From Salipiger marinus (GTDB taxonomy: Bacteria > Pseudomonadota > Alphaproteobacteria > Rhodobacterales > Rhodobacteraceae): 64,000 bases of DNA. Made by a program: the position numbers and the translations under genes. The notes under the pieces were generated by a model, which ran no database searches, was not told the origin of the DNA, and was given only the letters and a program-made list of their open reading frames with translations. Location: positions 186,001 through 250,000 of the forward strand of contig NZ_FNEJ01000001.1 of assembly GCF_900100085.1 (NCBI RefSeq). Direction: 5' to 3'. The number at the start of each line of letters is the position of its first letter. Positions within the stretch are counted from its first letter, which is position 1. Positions 27,692 through 36,806 of the stretch are shown in pieces.

Positions 27692-28153
27692 ATGACCGAT
27701 TTCGACACCCGCCTTGCCGATCTGGGGCTGAGCCTGCCCGACGCCCCCGCCCCCGCCGCCAACTATGTGCCCTTCGTACAGAGCGGCGCGATGCTTTATG
27801 TCTCGGGCCAGATCTGCCAGGACGAGAATGGCCTGATCCTTGGCAAGCTCGGCGCCGATCTGGACACCGCCGCAGGCGCCAAGGCCGCCGAACGCTGCGC
27901 GCTGTCGCTGCTGGCGCAGGTGCGCGCGGCCTGTGGCGGCGATCTGTCCAAGCTGAAGCGGGTGGTGAAGCTGACCGGCTTCGTCAACTCCACGCCCGAC
28001 TTCACCGAACAGCCCAAGGTGGTCAACGGCGCCTCGGATCTGATGGTGGCCCTGCTCGGCGATGCCGGACGCCATGCCCGTTCCGCCGTCTCTGCCGCGT
28101 CGCTGCCTCTGGGTGTCGCGGTCGAGATCGAAGGCATCTTTGAGCTGAGCTGA
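27692..28153 (+). CDS. RidA (YjgF/YER057c/UK114) family protein
   Basis: 153 residues, slightly longer than classical RidA, in the YjgF-like subgroup that opens with FDTRLADLGLSLPDAPAPAANYVP. Trimeric enamine/imine deaminase fold; conserved YVSGQICQDENG and the late SAVSAASLPLGVAVEIEG. The catalytic Arg of classic RidA (in the R-S-x-V/A-x-V motif) is probably in HARSAVSA. AAGGAG precedes the ATG. The stop overlaps the next gene's ATG. Confidence 0.88.
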   Translation: MTDFDTRLADLGLSLPDAPAPAANYVPFVQSGAMLYVSGQICQDENGLILGKLGADLDTAAGAKAAERCALSLLAQVRAACGGDLSKLKRVVKLTGFVNSTPDFTEQPKVVNGASDLMVALLGDAGRHARSAVSAASLPLGVAVEIEGIFELS

Positions 28154-28908
28154 TGCCCGCCCTGCCCCCGGCCTTTCTGGACCGCCCCATCGCGCACCGT
28201 GCCCTGCACGACCGCGCCTTGGGGCGGCCCGAAAATTCCCGCGCCGCCATCACCGCCGCCATCGCGGCAGGCTACGGGATCGAGATGGATCTGCAGCTGT
28301 CTTCGGATGGCTGCGCCATGGTGTTCCACGACGATCTGCTGGACCGGCTGACCGGGGCCAGCGGCCCGCTGCGCCAGCGGCGGGCGGCGGATCTGGCGGC
28401 GCTGCGCCTGCGCGACAGCGACGAAGGCATTCCCACGCTGGCCGAGGTGCTGGATCTGGTGGCGGGCCGCGTGCCGCTGCTGATCGAGGTCAAGGATCAG
28501 GATGGCGGCATGGGCGCCAATGTCGGCACGCTGGAACGCGCCGCCGTCGCCGATCTGGCCGGTTACCGGGGGCCGGTCGCGCTGATGTCCTTCAACCCGC
28601 ATTCGGTGGCGGCGCTGGCCGAGCTGGCGCCCGACCTGCCGCGCGGGCTGACCACGGATGGCTATGAGGCCGAGGGCTGGCCGACGCTCTCTGCCAGCCG
28701 CCGCGCCGAACTGCGCGAGATCCCCGATTACGACCGCACCGGCGCCTCGTTCATCAGCCATCACTGGCGCGATCTGGCACGGCCCCGCGTGGCCGAACTG
28801 GCAGAGGCCGGGGCAGAGGTGCTGTGCTGGACCATCCGCAGCCCCGAAGCCGAGGCCGAGGCGCGACAGATTGCCCGCAACATCACCTTCGAGGGATACC
28901 TCGCGTGA
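28153..28908 (+). CDS. Glycerophosphodiester phosphodiesterase
   Basis: 251-residue GDPD TIM barrel hydrolysing glycerophosphodiesters to glycerol 3-phosphate and alcohol. Catalytic features: IAHRALHDRALGRPENS (His and Glu/Asn pair), GIEMDLQLSSDG (metal-binding E-x-D) and MVFHDDLLDRLTG (second His); later LLIEVKDQ. No signal peptide, so cytosolic. One-base overlap with the RidA-like gene. Confidence 0.92.
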   Translation: MPALPPAFLDRPIAHRALHDRALGRPENSRAAITAAIAAGYGIEMDLQLSSDGCAMVFHDDLLDRLTGASGPLRQRRAADLAALRLRDSDEGIPTLAEVLDLVAGRVPLLIEVKDQDGGMGANVGTLERAAVADLAGYRGPVALMSFNPHSVAALAELAPDLPRGLTTDGYEAEGWPTLSASRRAELREIPDYDRTGASFISHHWRDLARPRVAELAEAGAEVLCWTIRSPEAEAEARQIARNITFEGYLA

Positions 28909-28966
28909 GTGTGGCTTGAACCCCGGGGGCAACGGTCCAGATACTGGCCCGCAGGGGACAGGACAG

Positions 28967-30169
28967 ATGACCAAGCCAATGGAACAGGACAGCATTTCCG
29001 TAACCGTGCTGCACGGGCTGGACCAGATCGCCGAAGCCGACTGGGACGCCTGCGCCTGCCCCGAGACGGCGGAGGGCGGCGCGCCCTTCAGCCCCTTCAC
29101 CACATGGCGGTTCCTGCGCGCGCTGGAAGTGTCGGGATCGGTCGGGCCGGGCACCGGCTGGGAACCGCATCCGATGGTGGCGGAAAAGGACGGGCAGGTG
29201 ATCGCGGTCTGCCCGCTTTATGCCAAGGGCCACAGTCAGGGCGAATACATCTTCGACCACAGCTTCGCGCAGGCCTACGATCAGGCGGGCGGCAGCTATT
29301 ACCCGAAGCTGCAGATCGCCGCCCCCTTCACCCCGGCCACCGGGCGCCGCTTCCTGACCCGCCCCGGATTCGAGGCCGAGGGCATGTCGGCGCTGGTGCA
29401 GGCGGCGGTGCAGCTGACGGCGGAAAACGGGCTGTCATCCCTGCACGCGACCTTCTGCACCGAAGCCGAGGCGATTGCCGGGGAAAGCATGGGGCTGCAG
29501 CGCCGCGTCACCCAGCAGTTCCACTGGTTCAACGACGGCTATGCGGATTTTGACGCCTTCCTTGCGGCGCTGTCCTCGCGCAAGCGCAAGGCGATCCGCA
29601 AGGAACGCCAGCGCGCGCAGGCCTTTGGCGGCAGCATCCACATGCTGACCGGTGACGCGATCGAACCGCGCCACTGGGAGGCGTTCTGGCGGTTCTATCA
29701 GGACACCGGCAGCCGCAAATGGGGCCGCCCCTATCTGACCCGGGCGTTTTTCGACGAGGTGCACCGCACCATGCGCAACGACGTGGCGCTGGTCATGTGC
29801 GAACGCGACGGGCGGCTGGTGGCGGGGGCGCTGAACTTCATCGGGCGCGACACGCTTTATGGCCGCTACTGGGGCTGCACCGAAGATCACCCGTGCCTGC
29901 ATTTCGAAGCCTGCTATTATCAGGCCATCGATTACGCCATCCAGCACGGTCTGGCCCGTGTCGAGGCGGGGGCGCAGGGCGAACACAAGCTGGCGCGCGG
30001 ATACCTGCCCAGCGAGACCCATTCGCTGCACTGGTTTCCCGACAAGGGCTTTTCCCGCGCCGTGGCACACTATCTTGAAGCAGAGCTGCGGGCCGTCAAC
30101 GAAGAGGTGGAAATCCTGACCGCCTACGGCCCCTTCCGCAAGACGACCGACCGCGAGGAAACGGAATGA
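28967..30169 (+). CDS. GNAT-superfamily protein, DUF482/peptidogalycan-recognition type
   Basis: 400 residues. Two GNAT-like halves, as in FemAB-related proteins: [26 protein letters not shown] followed by the acyl-transfer-like half ending [19 protein letters not shown]. This matches the PF04339-type family common in proteobacteria, with no firmly established reaction. Start at 28967 (MTKPMEQD) has GGACAG upstream; it begins 58 bases after the GDPD stop. The stop overlaps the pterin dehydratase ATG. Confidence 0.85.
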   Translation: MTKPMEQDSISVTVLHGLDQIAEADWDACACPETAEGGAPFSPFTTWRFLRALEVSGSVGPGTGWEPHPMVAEKDGQVIAVCPLYAKGHSQGEYIFDHSFAQAYDQAGGSYYPKLQIAAPFTPATGRRFLTRPGFEAEGMSALVQAAVQLTAENGLSSLHATFCTEAEAIAGESMGLQRRVTQQFHWFNDGYADFDAFLAALSSRKRKAIRKERQRAQAFGGSIHMLTGDAIEPRHWEAFWRFYQDTGSRKWGRPYLTRAFFDEVHRTMRNDVALVMCERDGRLVAGALNFIGRDTLYGRYWGCTEDHPCLHFEACYYQAIDYAIQHGLARVEAGAQGEHKLARGYLPSETHSLHWFPDKGFSRAVAHYLEAELRAVNEEVEILTAYGPFRKTTDREETE

Positions 30170-30456
30170 CCGAGAAACTGTCCGACACCGGGCGCGACAC
30201 CATGCTTGCGCCGCTTTATGCCACCGGCTGGACGCTGTGCGAGGGCGAAGATGCGATCTGCAAGACCTATGAATTTGCCGATTTCATCGAAGCGTTTTCA
30301 TGGATGACCCGCGCCGCCTTCTGGGCGGAGAAGTGGAACCACCACCCCGACTGGCGCAATGTCTACAAGACCGTGGAGGTCAAGCTGACCACCCATGACG
30401 TCGGCGGGCTCAGCTCGCTCGACGCCAAGCTGGCGCGCAAGCTCGACGCGCTCTGA
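30166..30456 (+). CDS. phhB: 4a-hydroxytetrahydrobiopterin dehydratase (pterin carbinolamine dehydratase)
   Basis: 96-residue PCD/DCoH fold; the active-site histidines are in [16 protein letters not shown] and [12 protein letters not shown]. It recycles the oxidised pterin made by aromatic amino acid hydroxylases; in bacteria lacking those it may serve molybdopterin or folate metabolism. No phhA is adjacent. ATGA overlap with the preceding gene. Confidence 0.92.
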   Translation: MTEKLSDTGRDTMLAPLYATGWTLCEGEDAICKTYEFADFIEAFSWMTRAAFWAEKWNHHPDWRNVYKTVEVKLTTHDVGGLSSLDAKLARKLDAL

Positions 30457-30458
30457 CG

Positions 30459-30486
30459 AAAAAGGGCCGGGCGCAATGCCCGGCCC
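30459..30486 (-). terminator. Terminator of the peroxiredoxin gene
   Basis: GGGCCGGGC, ATTGC loop, GCCCGGCCC, then TTTTT on the minus strand, just after the peroxiredoxin stop; the same stem may also end the plus-strand unit, whose stop is 5 bases away. Confidence 0.85.
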
Positions 30487-30492
30487 TGTCGC

Positions 30493-30981
30493 TTACATCG
30501 CGGCGAGCAGCGATTCGCCTGCGGACACCTCGCAGGTGCCGGGGCTTTCCTCGGCATGAACCAGCGTCACCTTGCCGTCTTCGACCAGCATCGCATACCG
30601 CTTGGACCGTGCGTAAAGCCCGGCGGGCGGTGCCGTGAACTCCATGCCGATGGCGGTGGTGAAGCTGCTGTCGGGATCGCCCAGCATGGTCAGACCGGCC
30701 TCGGTGGCGCCGGTCGCCTCGCCCCATGCTTTCATCACGAAGGGATCGTTGACCGACAGGCAGATGATTTCATCCACGCCCTTCTCGTCAAACCCGGCCT
30801 TGGTGCGGATGAAGCTCGGGACATGCGCCGAGGAACAGGTGGGGGTATAGGCGCCGGGCACGGCAAAGATCACGACCTTGCGTCCCTTGACCAGATCGCC
30901 AAGCGCCACCTGTTCGGGGCCGGATGCGCCAAGTTTCACCAGCGAAACATCGGGCAGCGTATCACCTGCGGCTAGGGCCAT
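30493..30981 (-). CDS. Peroxiredoxin (Prx5-type, glutaredoxin/GSH-dependent)
   Basis: 162-residue thiol peroxidase reducing H2O2 and organic peroxides. The peroxidatic cysteine is C49 in PGAYTPTCSSAHVPSF, the Prx5 signature; conserved VNDPFVMKAWGEA and the arginine in LYARSKRYAML. A second cysteine, in SPGTCEVSAGE near the C-terminus, could be the resolving residue. GGAGAG precedes the ATG. Cytosolic; divergent from the ferredoxin reductase gene. Confidence 0.93.
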   Translation of the reverse strand: MALAAGDTLPDVSLVKLGASGPEQVALGDLVKGRKVVIFAVPGAYTPTCSSAHVPSFIRTKAGFDEKGVDEIICLSVNDPFVMKAWGEATGATEAGLTMLGDPDSSFTTAIGMEFTAPPAGLYARSKRYAMLVEDGKVTLVHAEESPGTCEVSAGESLLAAM

Positions 30982-31063
30982 GCGGGTCTCTCCATCAATT
31001 GCGTTTCCGTGCGTCGGGGATATAGGCTGCGCGCGATCTTGGCAAAAGTTATCGGGGGCAGGC

Positions 31064-32275
31064 ATGGGCGATATCGTGGTGATCGGGGCGGGGCAGGCAG
31101 CGGCCTCGCTGGTGGCACGGCTGCGGGGCAAGGGCCACGAGGGCGCGATCACCGTGATCGGCGCGGAGTCAGAGCCACCCTATCAGCGCCCGCCGCTGTC
31201 CAAGGCCTATCTGCTGGGCGAGATGGACAAGGACCGGCTGTTCCTGCGCCCGCGCAGCTTTTACGACGACCAGCGCATCACCCTGCTGCTGGGGGAGCCT
31301 GCCGTTTCCGTGGACACCACCGCGCGCCATGTGATCGCGGCAGGGCGCGAGATTGCCTATGACGATCTGGTGTTCTGCACCGGATCCACGCCCCGCACCC
31401 TGCCCGAGGCCATCGGCGGCAGGCTGGAGGGGGTCTGCGTGGTGCGCGGCATCGCCGATGTGGACGCGATGCGGCCCCGCTTCACCCCCGGCGCGCGGGT
31501 GCTGATCGTGGGCGGCGGCTATATCGGGCTGGAGGCGGCGGCGGTCGCGGCCAAGCTGGGGCTGAAGGTGACGCTGGTGGAAATGGCCGACCGCATCCTG
31601 CAGCGCGTCGCCGCCCCGCAGACATCGGACTGGTTCCGCGCCCTGCATGTCGCGCATGGTGTCGATTTGCGCGAAGGCGTGGGGCTGGGCCGCCTGACCG
31701 GCAGCGACGGCCGCGTGACGGCGGCGGATCTGACCGATGGCAGCACCCTGCCGGTTGATTTCGTGATCGTGGGCGTGGGCATCCTGCCGGAAACCGCGCT
31801 GGCCGAAGCCTCTGGCATTGCCATCGAAAACGGCATCCGCACCGACGAGATGGGCCGCACCTCCGCCCCGAACGTCTGGGCAGCGGGCGACTGCGCGTCT
31901 TTCCCGCATGAGGGGCGGCAGATGCGGCTGGAAAGTGTGGGCAATGCCATCGATCAGGCCGAGGCGGTGGCCGACAACCTGATGGGGGCCGCAGCCCCTT
32001 ATGTGCCCAAACCGTGGTTCTGGTCCGACCAGTATGACGTGAAGCTGCAGATCGCCGGGCTCAACACCGGTTACGATCAGGTGGTGGTGCGCGCGGGCGG
32101 CGATGGCCCGGTGTCGCACTGGTATTACCGCGCGGGCCAGCTGATCGCGCTGGACGCGATGAACGATCCCCGCGCCTTCATGGTGGGCAAGCGGCTGATC
32201 GAGGCGGGCAAGAGCGCCGATCCGGTGGTGGTGGGCGATGCGGGCGCCGACCTCAAGGCGCTGCTGCGCGCGTGA
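31064..32275 (+). CDS. FAD-dependent ferredoxin/rubredoxin-type reductase
   Basis: 403 residues of the putidaredoxin/rhodocoxin reductase family: transfers electrons from NAD(P)H to a small iron-sulfur partner. FAD dinucleotide motif VVIGAGQAAASLVARLRG at the N-terminus, YQRPPLSKAYL, second NAD-binding fold VLIVGGGYIGLEAAAVAAKLG, and the FAD-binding APNVWAAGDCASF. The C-terminal domain contains WFWSDQYDVKLQIAG. No ferredoxin or P450 gene is beside it, so its partner is elsewhere. It overlaps rsmD by GTGA. Confidence 0.92.
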   Translation: MGDIVVIGAGQAAASLVARLRGKGHEGAITVIGAESEPPYQRPPLSKAYLLGEMDKDRLFLRPRSFYDDQRITLLLGEPAVSVDTTARHVIAAGREIAYDDLVFCTGSTPRTLPEAIGGRLEGVCVVRGIADVDAMRPRFTPGARVLIVGGGYIGLEAAAVAAKLGLKVTLVEMADRILQRVAAPQTSDWFRALHVAHGVDLREGVGLGRLTGSDGRVTAADLTDGSTLPVDFVIVGVGILPETALAEASGIAIENGIRTDEMGRTSAPNVWAAGDCASFPHEGRQMRLESVGNAIDQAEAVADNLMGAAAPYVPKPWFWSDQYDVKLQIAGLNTGYDQVVVRAGGDGPVSHWYYRAGQLIALDAMNDPRAFMVGKRLIEAGKSADPVVVGDAGADLKALLRA

Positions 32276-32829
32276 GGATCATCGCCGGAGACTGGCGCGG
32301 CCGCGCGCTGAGCGCCGTGGGCAAGGGCGATCCGGGCGCGCATCTGCGCCCCACCACCGACCGCGTGCGCGAAAGCCTGTTCAACATGCTGGGCGGCGGG
32401 CGGTTTGGCGCGCCGTTTGACGGGGCGCGGGTGCTGGATCTGTTTGCAGGCACCGGCGCGCTGGGGCTGGAGGCGCTGTCGCGCGGCGCGGACCATGCCA
32501 CCTTTGTCGATGATGGCCGGGTGGCGCAGCGGCTTCTGCGCGACAATATCCGCCTGCTGGGCTGTGCCGACCGGGCCGTGGTGCTGGGCACCTCCGCCCT
32601 GCGCCTGCCCGCCGCACCGGCGCCCGCCACGCTGGTCTTTCTGGATCCGCCCTATGACAAGGGTTTCGGCGCCCGCGCGCTCGCGGCGGCGCAGGCGGGC
32701 GGCTGGCTTGCCCCCGAGGCGCTGATCGTCTGGGAGGAACGGCTGCCGCAGGACGCGCCGGAGGGGTTTGCCCTGCTCGACAGCCGCCGCTATGGCGACA
32801 GCACGGTGACCCTGCTGCGCGCGCCCTGA
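32272..32829 (+). CDS. rsmD: 16S rRNA (guanine(966)-N(2))-methyltransferase
   Basis: 185 residues; starts at a GTG overlapping the preceding stop. RsmD features: IIAGDWRGRALSA, RPTTDRVRESLFNML, SAM-binding VLDLFAGTGALGLEALSRGA and the catalytic FLDPPYDKGF (D/N-P-P-Y motif of N2-guanine methyltransferases). Confidence 0.95.
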   Translation: MRIIAGDWRGRALSAVGKGDPGAHLRPTTDRVRESLFNMLGGGRFGAPFDGARVLDLFAGTGALGLEALSRGADHATFVDDGRVAQRLLRDNIRLLGCADRAVVLGTSALRLPAAPAPATLVFLDPPYDKGFGARALAAAQAGGWLAPEALIVWEERLPQDAPEGFALLDSRRYGDSTVTLLRAP

Positions 32830-32901
32830 CCGGGCGGTTTTGCTGGCAATCCGGGGCTGGGGCAGTATTCTTTCATTCAAAGCCGTGAATGGGAGGATAC
32901 C

Positions 32902-33870
32902 ATGACCATCTTCAGACCGAACCGCCGCCAGATGCTCGCCATGGCCGCCAGTGCCCCGGCGCTGAGCCTGCCCGTGGCCGCCCGCGCCGATCTGGGCGGA
33001 CCCGCCACCGGCAACCCTGCGCATTTCTCCTTCACGCTGGGCGAGGCGAAGCTGACGGTGATTTCGGATGGCGCGCTGGTGCTGCCCGCCAGCGGGCTGG
33101 GGGTCAATGCCGACCCCGAGGAGGTGAAGGCCTTTCTCGAAAGCTACTTCCAGTCGCCCGAGACACATTATTCCCACACCAACCACCTGCTGATCGAGAC
33201 GGGCGAGGCGAAGGTGCTGGTCGATGTCGGATCCGGCAACCGCTTTCTGGATACGGCGGGGCGGCTGATGGCCAATCTGGAGGCGGCGGGGGTGGATCCC
33301 GCCAGCATCACCCATGTGGTCATCACCCATGCCCATCCCGACCATGTCTGGGGCATCCGCGACGATTTCGACGAGGCGATCCTGCCCGACGCGCAGTATT
33401 TCATCGGCCGGGCCGAGCATGAATTCTGGATGCAGGACGGGCTTGCCACCACCGTGCCCGCAGAAATGCAGCAGTTCGTGGTGGGCGCGCAGAATTCGCT
33501 GCAGGTCGAGGGCGCCGACTGGACGCTGCTGGACGACGGGCAGGAGGTGGCGCCGGGCGTGCGGGTCATCGCCTCTCCGGGGCATACGCCGGGCCACATG
33601 TCGGTGGTGGTGGAGTCCGGCGGCCAGCAGCTGATCGCGCTGGGGGATGTGATGACGCATATCCACACCAATTTTGTCCATCCCGACTGGTTCAACGGCT
33701 TCGACATGGACGGCGCGCAGACCGTGGCGACCCGCCGCCGGATCCTCGACATGGCCGCCACCGACCGCATCGCGGTGCTGGGCTATCACTTCCCCTTCCC
33801 CGGCGTCGGCCATGTCCGGCGCGAGGGCGAAGCCTACAGCTTTGTGCCCGCGCTCTGGCAGTGGGGCTGA
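32902..33870 (+). CDS. Exported metallo-beta-lactamase-fold hydrolase
   Basis: 322 residues. The N-terminus (PNRRQMLAMAASAPALSLPV) has twin arginines and a short hydrophobic core ending in ARA, a Tat-type signal. The MBL metal motif is THAHPDHVWG with a further His in SPGHTPGHMSVV, an Asp in IALGDVMTHIH and a late His in LGYHFPFPG, so a binuclear site is intact. Substrate unknown; similar proteins are annotated as lactonases or arylsulfatase/beta-lactamase-like hydrolases. AGGATA ribosome site before the ATG. Confidence 0.87.
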   Translation: MTIFRPNRRQMLAMAASAPALSLPVAARADLGGPATGNPAHFSFTLGEAKLTVISDGALVLPASGLGVNADPEEVKAFLESYFQSPETHYSHTNHLLIETGEAKVLVDVGSGNRFLDTAGRLMANLEAAGVDPASITHVVITHAHPDHVWGIRDDFDEAILPDAQYFIGRAEHEFWMQDGLATTVPAEMQQFVVGAQNSLQVEGADWTLLDDGQEVAPGVRVIASPGHTPGHMSVVVESGGQQLIALGDVMTHIHTNFVHPDWFNGFDMDGAQTVATRRRILDMAATDRIAVLGYHFPFPGVGHVRREGEAYSFVPALWQWG

Positions 33871-33876
33871 GCTTGG

Positions 33877-33903
33877 GGCGCAGGGGGGCATGCCCTCTGC
33901 GCC
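33877..33903 (+). terminator. Hairpin after the MBL gene
   Basis: An eleven-pair stem (GGCGCAGGGGG with CCCTCTGCGCC, one G-T pair) 6 bases beyond the stop, without a T-tract; may be a weak terminator. Confidence 0.4.
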
Positions 33904-33933
33904 ACAGCCCGCCCGGGGCACCCGCACAGACCC

Positions 33934-33962
33934 TTGTCCCGCCGCGCTGCCGTTCCTATAAC
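33934..33962 (+). promoter_or_regulatory. pyrB promoter
   Basis: TTGTCC (33934-33939), 17 bases, TATAAC (33957-33962); start point expected about 20 bases before the pyrB ATG. Leader too short for a pyrBI-type attenuator. Confidence 0.65.
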
Positions 33963-33988
33963 CGCGGCAACCTGCCGGGAGCCCGTCC

Positions 33989-34939
33989 ATGCGTTTCGAC
34001 CAGCGCCACCTTCTGGGCATCGAGCCCCTCCGTGCCGACGAGATCACCACGCTTCTCGATCTGGCGGATCAGTATGTCACCCTGTCGCGGCGGCGGGAGA
34101 AACATTCCAGCCTGCTGTCGGGGCTGACCCAGATCAACATGTTCTTCGAAAACTCCACCCGCACCCAGTCCAGTTTCGAACTGGCGGGCAAGCGGCTGGG
34201 GGCCGACGTGATGAACATGTCGATGCAGGCCAGCTCCATCAAGAAGGGCGAGACGCTGATCGACACGGCACTGACCCTGAACGCCATGCATCCTGATCTG
34301 CTGGTGGTGCGGCATCCGCAGTCGGGCGCCGTGGATCTGCTGGCGCAGAAAGTGCATTGCGCCGTCATCAACGCGGGCGACGGGCGGCACGAACACCCGA
34401 CGCAGGCGCTGCTGGACGCGCTGACCATCCGCCGCGCCAAGGGACGGCTGCACCGGCTGAATATCGCCATCTGCGGCGACATCGCCCATAGCCGCGTCGC
34501 CCGGTCCAACCTGCTGCTGCTGCACAAGATGGAAAACCGCATCCGTCTGGTCGGCCCCGCCACGCTGATGCCCGCAGGCATCGACGCCTTCGGGGTCGAG
34601 GTCTATGACAACATGGAAGAGGGCCTGCGCGACGTCGACGTGGTGATGATGCTGCGTCTGCAGAAGGAACGGATGGACGGCGGCTTCATCCCGTCCGAGC
34701 GCGAATATTACCACCGCTGGGGGCTGGATGCCGAAAAGCTGGCCCATGCCAAGCCCGATGCCATCGTGATGCATCCCGGCCCGATGAACCGCGGCGTGGA
34801 GATCGACGGCACCATCGCCGATGACATCAACCGCTCGGTCATTCAGGAACAGGTGGAAATGGGCGTGGCGGTGCGCATGGCGGCGATGGATCTGCTGGCG
34901 CGCAACCTGCGGGCCCGCCCGACGGAGCTGTCGGCATGA
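33989..34939 (+). CDS. pyrB: Aspartate carbamoyltransferase catalytic subunit
   Basis: 316 residues; condenses carbamoyl phosphate with aspartate in pyrimidine synthesis. Carbamoyl-phosphate loop [16 protein letters not shown], the H-P-T-Q motif in [14 protein letters not shown], aspartate-binding LRLQKERM and [11 protein letters not shown]. Its stop overlaps the next start (ATGA). The downstream pseudo-dihydroorotase suggests the Pseudomonas-type ATCase-pDHO dodecamer, in which the inactive partner is needed for assembly. Confidence 0.97.
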   Translation: MRFDQRHLLGIEPLRADEITTLLDLADQYVTLSRRREKHSSLLSGLTQINMFFENSTRTQSSFELAGKRLGADVMNMSMQASSIKKGETLIDTALTLNAMHPDLLVVRHPQSGAVDLLAQKVHCAVINAGDGRHEHPTQALLDALTIRRAKGRLHRLNIAICGDIAHSRVARSNLLLLHKMENRIRLVGPATLMPAGIDAFGVEVYDNMEEGLRDVDVVMMLRLQKERMDGGFIPSEREYYHRWGLDAEKLAHAKPDAIVMHPGPMNRGVEIDGTIADDINRSVIQEQVEMGVAVRMAAMDLLARNLRARPTELSA

Positions 34940-35475
34940 CCCGGATGCAGATCAACGGATCGGAAACCGGCGTGGTCCGGGTGTTCCATCTGGATCTGCC
35001 CCCCGAAGCCGTGGAACGGTTCACCACCGAAGCGGGCACCGGCGAATGGCCGCTGCGCTACGCGCTTGGCGCGCGCCACCTGCGGCCCGCCTTTGTCGAT
35101 GTGGTGGCGATCCGCGATCTGGGCGACATGCCGCTCTCTGCCTATCTGGCGCAGGCCCATGCCGTGAAGGGCGAGGAGGCGCGGCAGATGCGGCCTCGGC
35201 TGGACGCGCTTGCCGGCCATGTGGTGATCCTGCCCAGTCAGGCCTTCGACCACGAGGCGCAGGATCTGACCATCGCCGCCCCGCTGCGCTGGATCGCCAC
35301 CTTCGCCGAAGAAGCCGCCCGCCCGCGCGGCCCCGCGCTGCGCAGCGCCTCTGCCTTGGGCAGCACGTCGGGCGCCCCCGGTGCCGCCGCGCCGCGCAGC
35401 CGGGTGCTGCTGCTGGTTCTGGCGGGTCTGGCCGCGCTTGTGCTGGCCGGGCTTTACGTCGTTCTGGCGCGCTGA
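34936..35475 (+). CDS. Tail-anchored hypothetical protein inside the pyr operon
   Basis: 179 residues: a soluble mixed domain (about 1-120) ending with EAARPRG, an Ala/Gly/Pro-rich linker, and a single C-terminal membrane helix ([23 protein letters not shown], written here in part) that leaves almost no tail. The topology suggests a cytosolic domain tethered to the inner membrane. I do not recognise a family. ATGA overlap with pyrB and 40 bases before the dihydroorotase gene place it firmly in the operon. Confidence 0.75.
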   Translation: MTRMQINGSETGVVRVFHLDLPPEAVERFTTEAGTGEWPLRYALGARHLRPAFVDVVAIRDLGDMPLSAYLAQAHAVKGEEARQMRPRLDALAGHVVILPSQAFDHEAQDLTIAAPLRWIATFAEEAARPRGPALRSASALGSTSGAPGAAAPRSRVLLLVLAGLAALVLAGLYVVLAR

Positions 35476-35515
35476 CCATGATCCGCCCTGCCTCCCAACC
35501 GTCCGGAGCCCCGCG

Positions 35516-36805
35516 ATGACCCGAACCCTGCTGACCCATGCCCGCCTGATCGACCCCGAGGCAGGCACGGTCGCCCCCGGCGCGCTGCTGCTGGAGGGCG
35601 GGGTGATCCGCGCCGTGCTGGCCGATCCCGCCGGGACCGAGGCGCGCGACGGCGCCGAGGTGACCGACTGCCGCAACGCCTTTCTGGCGCCCGGCATCGT
35701 GGATCTGGGCGTGAAGGTCGGCGAGCCGGGCGAGCGCCACAAGGAAAGCTTCAAGACCGCCGGGCTGGCCGCTGCGGCGGGCGGGGTGACCACCATCGTC
35801 ACCCGCCCCGACACCAGCCCCGCCATCGACACGCCCGAGGTGCTGGAATTCATCCGGCGCCGCGCCAACGAGGTGGCGCCGGTGCGGGTGCTGCCGATGG
35901 CCGCGCTGACCAAGGGCCGCGAAGGCCGCGAGATGACCGAGCTGGGCTTCCTGCTGGATGCGGGGGCCGTGGGCTTTACCGACTGCGATCATGTGGTCAC
36001 CGACACCAAGGTGCTGTCGCGCGCGCTGACCTATGCCCGGTCGCTGGGGGCGCTGGTGATGTGCCATCCGCAGGATCCGGGCCTGTCTGCCGGGGCTTCG
36101 GCCAGTTCGGGCAAGTTCGCCTCGCTGCGCGGCCTGCCTGCGGTCAGCCCGATGGCGGAACGCATGGGGCTCGACCGGGATCTTGCGCTGGTCGAGATGA
36201 CCGGCGTGCGCTACCACGCCGACCAGATCACCACCTCCCGCGCCCTGCCCGCGCTGGAACGGGCCAAGCGCAACGGCTTTGACGTGACGGCGGGCACCTC
36301 CATGCACCATCTGACGCTGAACGAGATGGACGTGGCCGATTACCGCACCTTCTTCAAGGTCAAGCCGCCGCTGCGCTCCGAAGACGACCGGCAGGCGGTG
36401 ATCGAGGCCGTGCGCAGCGGGCTGATCGACGTGATCGGCAGCTTCCACACCCCGCAGGACGAGGAATCCAAACGCCTGCCCTTCGAGGCCGCCGCCGCAG
36501 GCGCCGTCGGGCTGGAAACGATGCTGCCGGTGCTGCTGCGGCTTTACCATTCCGGCGAACTGGATCTGCCGACGCTGTTCCGCGCCCTGTCGCTGAACCC
36601 GGCAAAACGGCTGGGCCTGCCCTGCGGGCGGCTGGCGGCGGGCGCCCCCGCCGATCTGGTGCTGTTCGACGCCGACAAGCCTTTCATCCTCGACCGGTTC
36701 AAGCTGCAGTCCAAGTCCAAGAACACCCCGTTCGATGGCGCGCGGCTGCAGGGCAAGGTTCTGCAGACCCTTGTCGCGGGCCGGTCCGTTTACCGGAGTG
36801 CCTGA
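35516..36805 (+). CDS. pyrX: Dihydroorotase-like protein lacking catalytic residues (PyrC'/PyrX type)
   Basis: 429-residue amidohydrolase-fold protein, type I dihydroorotase family by overall sequence (TRLIDPEAG-like start, GGVTTIVTRPDTSPAIDTPE, KVKPPLRSEDDR). The key ligands are gone: the D-x-H-x-H strand is IVDLGVKVGEPGE, with no histidines, and the catalytic Asp of the usual D-H-A-P-H motif is replaced in IGSFHTPQDEE. It is therefore probably inactive and structural, as the pseudo-DHOase partner of ATCase in Pseudomonas. An active pyrC should exist elsewhere in the genome. Symbol given by analogy. Confidence 0.85.
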   Translation: MTRTLLTHARLIDPEAGTVAPGALLLEGGVIRAVLADPAGTEARDGAEVTDCRNAFLAPGIVDLGVKVGEPGERHKESFKTAGLAAAAGGVTTIVTRPDTSPAIDTPEVLEFIRRRANEVAPVRVLPMAALTKGREGREMTELGFLLDAGAVGFTDCDHVVTDTKVLSRALTYARSLGALVMCHPQDPGLSAGASASSGKFASLRGLPAVSPMAERMGLDRDLALVEMTGVRYHADQITTSRALPALERAKRNGFDVTAGTSMHHLTLNEMDVADYRTFFKVKPPLRSEDDRQAVIEAVRSGLIDVIGSFHTPQDEESKRLPFEAAAAGAVGLETMLPVLLRLYHSGELDLPTLFRALSLNPAKRLGLPCGRLAAGAPADLVLFDADKPFILDRFKLQSKSKNTPFDGARLQGKVLQTLVAGRSVYRSA

Positions 36806-36806
36806 G

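Noticed and set aside
32125-34050. 641-codon minus-strand frame opposite rsmD and the MBL gene
   Set aside because: Both plus-strand genes have catalytic motifs; the antisense frame has low-complexity His/Gln/Arg content only.
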